From Cristatella mucedo (Eukaryota; Bryozoa; Phylactolaemata; Cristatellidae), in NCBI GenBank assembly GCA_009760855.2, contig WPIO01000010.1:6578001-6642000 (forward strand): DNA of 64,000 bases, given 5' to 3'. Within the stretch, counting starts at the first letter, position 1, and the number at the start of each line of letters is the position of its first letter. Shown here in pieces: positions 61,922-64,000 of this stretch. Below the pieces are notes generated by a model. The model saw only the letters and a program-made list of their open reading frames with translations. It was not told where the DNA came from and did no database searches. A program made the position numbers and the translations under genes.

Positions 61922-62862
61922 AATATTCGATCCTGGATGTCGGAAAACTTCCTTAAATTAAATGATGATAAAACCAAACTGCTGCTCATAGGACACCCTA
62001 AGCGTGTGGCGGGATTAAAATGTTTTGCTGCTGTTCTAATAGGTGATGCTATTGTGCAACCATCACCACGTCCTCGAAATTTAGGTGTCGTGTTCGACAG
62101 CTGCCTCAATTTCAAAAGCTTCATTCAGAAGACTGCCTCTACGCATAGCCATCACATTCGATCCCTATCCAAGATTAGGAGCTGTCTCCCTCAGTGGCTT
62201 GTAAAAAAAACTAGCTCTTTAGTTCTGTCTCGGCTTGATCATTGTAATTCCCTATTGGCTGGGCTCCCAAAGAAAGCTATAATGCCACTATGCAGCAGAC
62301 TATAAATATGGCTGCAAGGCTAGTCTTCAAGTCCCTGCGGTTTGAGCACGTGTCTCCTTTGCTGAAAGAGCTAGGGTGGTTGCGGGTCGAGCAAAGGATA
62401 CAGGCCCGCCACGGCTTGGCTCCTTCGTAACTAGCTGAACTGCTGCATCAGTTTCAGCCAGTTCCCACCGTCAGGTCCTGTGTGGACAATAAATTAGCTG
62501 TCCCATTCCTCCGCCTAAAGACCGCTGGCGACAGAAGCTTTAGCTCTGCATGTCCTAGACTGTGGAACTCGCTTCCACAATTCTTACGCAATGTCAACCA
62601 CTCTCCTACTGCCGACTATAGCACATCCTTTTCAGCGGTCCTGAGCTGCTACTTCCATGCTACTCACTACTTCAACTTCTCTCCTGACTCTGCTACGCTT
62701 GCCACTTTCTCTTTGTTGCGCGAGACGAAGTCTTTTGGCTACCGAATGCGTACCGAAAGCCGCTTATGCTGTAAGTGCGCTATACAAAACTCTCCTGCGT
62801 AACACCCACATGGTCTTTATGACTTTGTGGAGTTACAGACGGAGATGCATTACATTAGCCGT
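61922..62862 (+). mobile_element. LINE family B, best preserved copy (5'-truncated)
   Basis: An open frame from 61937 to 62305 encodes L-K-L-N-D-D-K-T-K-L-L-L-I-G, N-F-K-S-F-I-Q-K-T-A-S and L-V-L-S-R-L-D-H-C-N-S-L-L-A-G-L-P. This is the region after RT in L2/CR1 elements. A frameshift near 62290 and stops then follow. The tail 'catggtctttatgactttgtggagttacagacgg' and 'agatgcattacatt' end at about 62862. Homology to copy 7300-8530 begins at 'atattcgatcctgg', so the left edge is 61922. It is younger than most copies by its preservation. Confidence 0.92.
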
Positions 62863-63024
62863 CAAATTGGGCGCGCCCTACGGCGTGCCGCGCATTCCTG
62901 CAAATGAGTGCCAAGTCTCAGTGGTCTACTGAGTATAACTCGACCTCAAGAGATTTAGTTATGCCCTTATACGCACTAATAAAAGCGCGGATTACGAGCA
63001 AGGGTGGATTTATTCGGCGGAGGG

Positions 63025-63345
63025 GCACACCGCCCTAAACCCTGAAACCTAAACCCTAAAACCTAAACTCTAAGCCCTAAACACTAAAGCCTAATACCTA
63101 AAAATCCCTAACCCTAAATTATGAACCCTAAAACCCTAAATGCAAAACGCTAAACCCTAAAACCCTAAAACGCTAACCGCTAAACCCCAAGCCCTAAAAC
63201 CCTAAACCCCAAACACTGAACTATAAACCTAAACTATAAGCTCTGAACCCTAAAAAACACAAGCCCTAAATTATAAGCCCTAAAACTTCTAAACCTTAAA
63301 ACCCTAAACGCAAAACCCTAAAACCTAAACCATACCCCAGGAGAA
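63025..63345. repeat. Degenerate CCCTAAA (TTTAGGG-type) telomere-like array
   Basis: About 320 bp made of 7-8-base units close to CCCTAAA or ACCCTAAA, with many single-base changes (CCCTGAAA, CCTAAAC, CGCTAAC). It lies inside the sequence, not at an end. The flanks are unrelated. Confidence 0.85.
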
Positions 63346-63353
63346 TGCCCTAA

Positions 63354-63415
63354 CCCAGGAGGACATGTCTGGGGGGGGGCAATGTCGGTGGAATCCCCAG
63401 GGCACACGTCTGGGG
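63354..63415. repeat. Two CCCAG...CTGGG hairpins around a run of nine or more G
   Basis: CCCAG (63354) pairs with CTGGG (63369), and CCCCAG (63395) pairs with CTGGGG (63410). A G run at 63371-63379 lies between them. Confidence 0.6.
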
Positions 63416-63556
63416 GAATACCCGTACCCCAGCCGTAACGCTTCAGGTCAGCGCCCCGCGTAGCCCTTGACGAGAGCCGACAAGAATGCGCAGCTGCAGT
63501 GGTGGCATCTTTTGTAATAAATACGATCACCAAAATCTCGTTTAAGAGTGGTTAAA

Positions 63557-63895
63557 CTACGCTGAAGGTTTCACTTAGAAGGTCATTTGGTTATTTGAGG
63601 TTAAAGTTCGTGCGAATGTCGGGCATTGTTTACCCGGCATGCCATCGACCGGCGGTTGCCTGAGTAGAACAATGCCGTTCGAGATTGCACTTACTTTCCA
63701 ACCAATTCATGTAGAGAGCCTTTTGAATAACGAGCACGGAGAACGGCCAAGTCCAGGCTTGCCCGCCAGTATCCAAGGCCTTGGTACGAAATAGCTGGTG
63801 ATAGCAACAGATGGCAGTTGTCTCCGCGCGTCAATATACGTCCGTTCGTGGACCGTTCTCATTTGCAACGTCTACTTGGGGTTCATTGCGGCATT
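63557..63895 (+). promoter_or_regulatory. Upstream / 5'UTR region of dispanin gene C
   Basis: It is homologous to 57-402 upstream of gene A, with at least five short conserved blocks at similar spacing (listed under gene A). The distance from the GCTTGCCCG block to the ATG is 139 bases, against 148 in gene A. The shared upstream blocks are candidates for common control elements. Confidence 0.6.
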
Positions 63896-64000
63896 ATGCA
63901 GAAGCAATTCGATCCATATGGCCCAGTTAGCCAGAACATGTACGGTGCACTGCCGCCACCAGCTTACCAGCCTCCAGCTGCGCCCAGCTACGGGCAGCCG
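63896..64000 (+). CDS. Dispanin gene C, exon 1 (partial, cut by window edge)
   Basis: ATG 63896 opens 35 codons to the window end with no stop. Residues Q-N-M-Y-G, P-P-P-A-Y (20-24), Q-P-P and S-Y-G-Q-P align with gene A exon 1 at the same positions. The start is therefore conserved between the two. The N-terminus is proline-, tyrosine- and glutamine-rich and predicted to be disordered, as in other dispanins. The CD225 exon, if present, lies outside the window. The upstream region is also homologous to that of gene A, so C is a tandem paralogue. Whether C is intact cannot be judged. Confidence 0.75.
   Translation, partial: MQKQFDPYGPVSQNMYGALPPPAYQPPAAPSYGQP

Noticed and set aside
63025-63345. 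True chromosome end
   Set aside because: Units are degenerate and unique sequence, including the gene C promoter and start, continues for 650 bases beyond it.
63025-63345. CRISPR array
   Set aside because: No constant repeats separated by unique spacers; the units are 7-8 bases and directly adjacent.

Overview
The window is eukaryotic and almost certainly metazoan. It has spliced genes with GT/AG introns, dense decayed non-LTR (LINE) retrotransposons, tRNA-derived SINEs, long simple repeats and no bacterial-style operons. The exact taxon cannot be read from the sequence. An invertebrate with a large, repeat-rich, roughly 40% GC genome would fit (mollusc and flatworm are examples); this is inference.

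The genes I can recognise belong to one family, the dispanins (CD225 / IFITM-like membrane proteins). Gene A (+) has a proline-rich first exon at 403-708 and a CD225 exon at 12208-12720. A phase-0 intron of about 11.5 kb separates them. Gene B (-) is represented by a CD225 exon at 41702-41403 with an in-frame TGA, so it is probably a pseudogene; I did not find its first exon. Gene C (+) starts at 63896 and runs off the right edge. Its first 35 residues match gene A, including a PPPAY motif at the same residues (20-24). The roughly 340 bp upstream of A and C are also related, so the promoters were duplicated with the genes.

Most of the rest is repeat sequence. LINE family A is L2/CR1-like with endonuclease and reverse transcriptase; its 3' end reads 'ctctgagggcgctttatcaa' followed by (ATT)n. 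LINE family B is a second L2/CR1-like family whose 3' end carries 'tgtggagttacagacgga' followed by a CATTA-type tail. Together they account for about 30 copies, all broken by stops and frameshifts, many nested. At least three SINE copies have a tRNA-like head, and two of these share a family-A-like 3' end. A 187-bp non-autonomous hAT element very close to the SPIN family lies at 35153-35339 with an 8-bp target-site duplication. Long (TA)n, (CT)n, (GA)n and (AC)n tracts, a degenerate CCCTAAA telomere-like block (63025-63345) and a CpG-rich island (about 61040-61570) are also present.

Region by region: 1-12720 is gene A, with LINEs filling its intron. 13-41 kb is intergenic LINE/SINE sequence with the SPIN-like element. 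41.2-41.7 kb is gene B. 42-51 kb holds LINEs, including the longest family A copy (45.35-48.55 kb). 51-59 kb contains two diverged direct copies of a segment of about 2.4 kb. 59-63.5 kb has simple repeats, a SINE, the CpG island, a comparatively intact LINE-B copy and the telomere-like block. 63.5-64 kb is the promoter and start of gene C. LINE boundaries are read by eye and are good to a few tens of bases.
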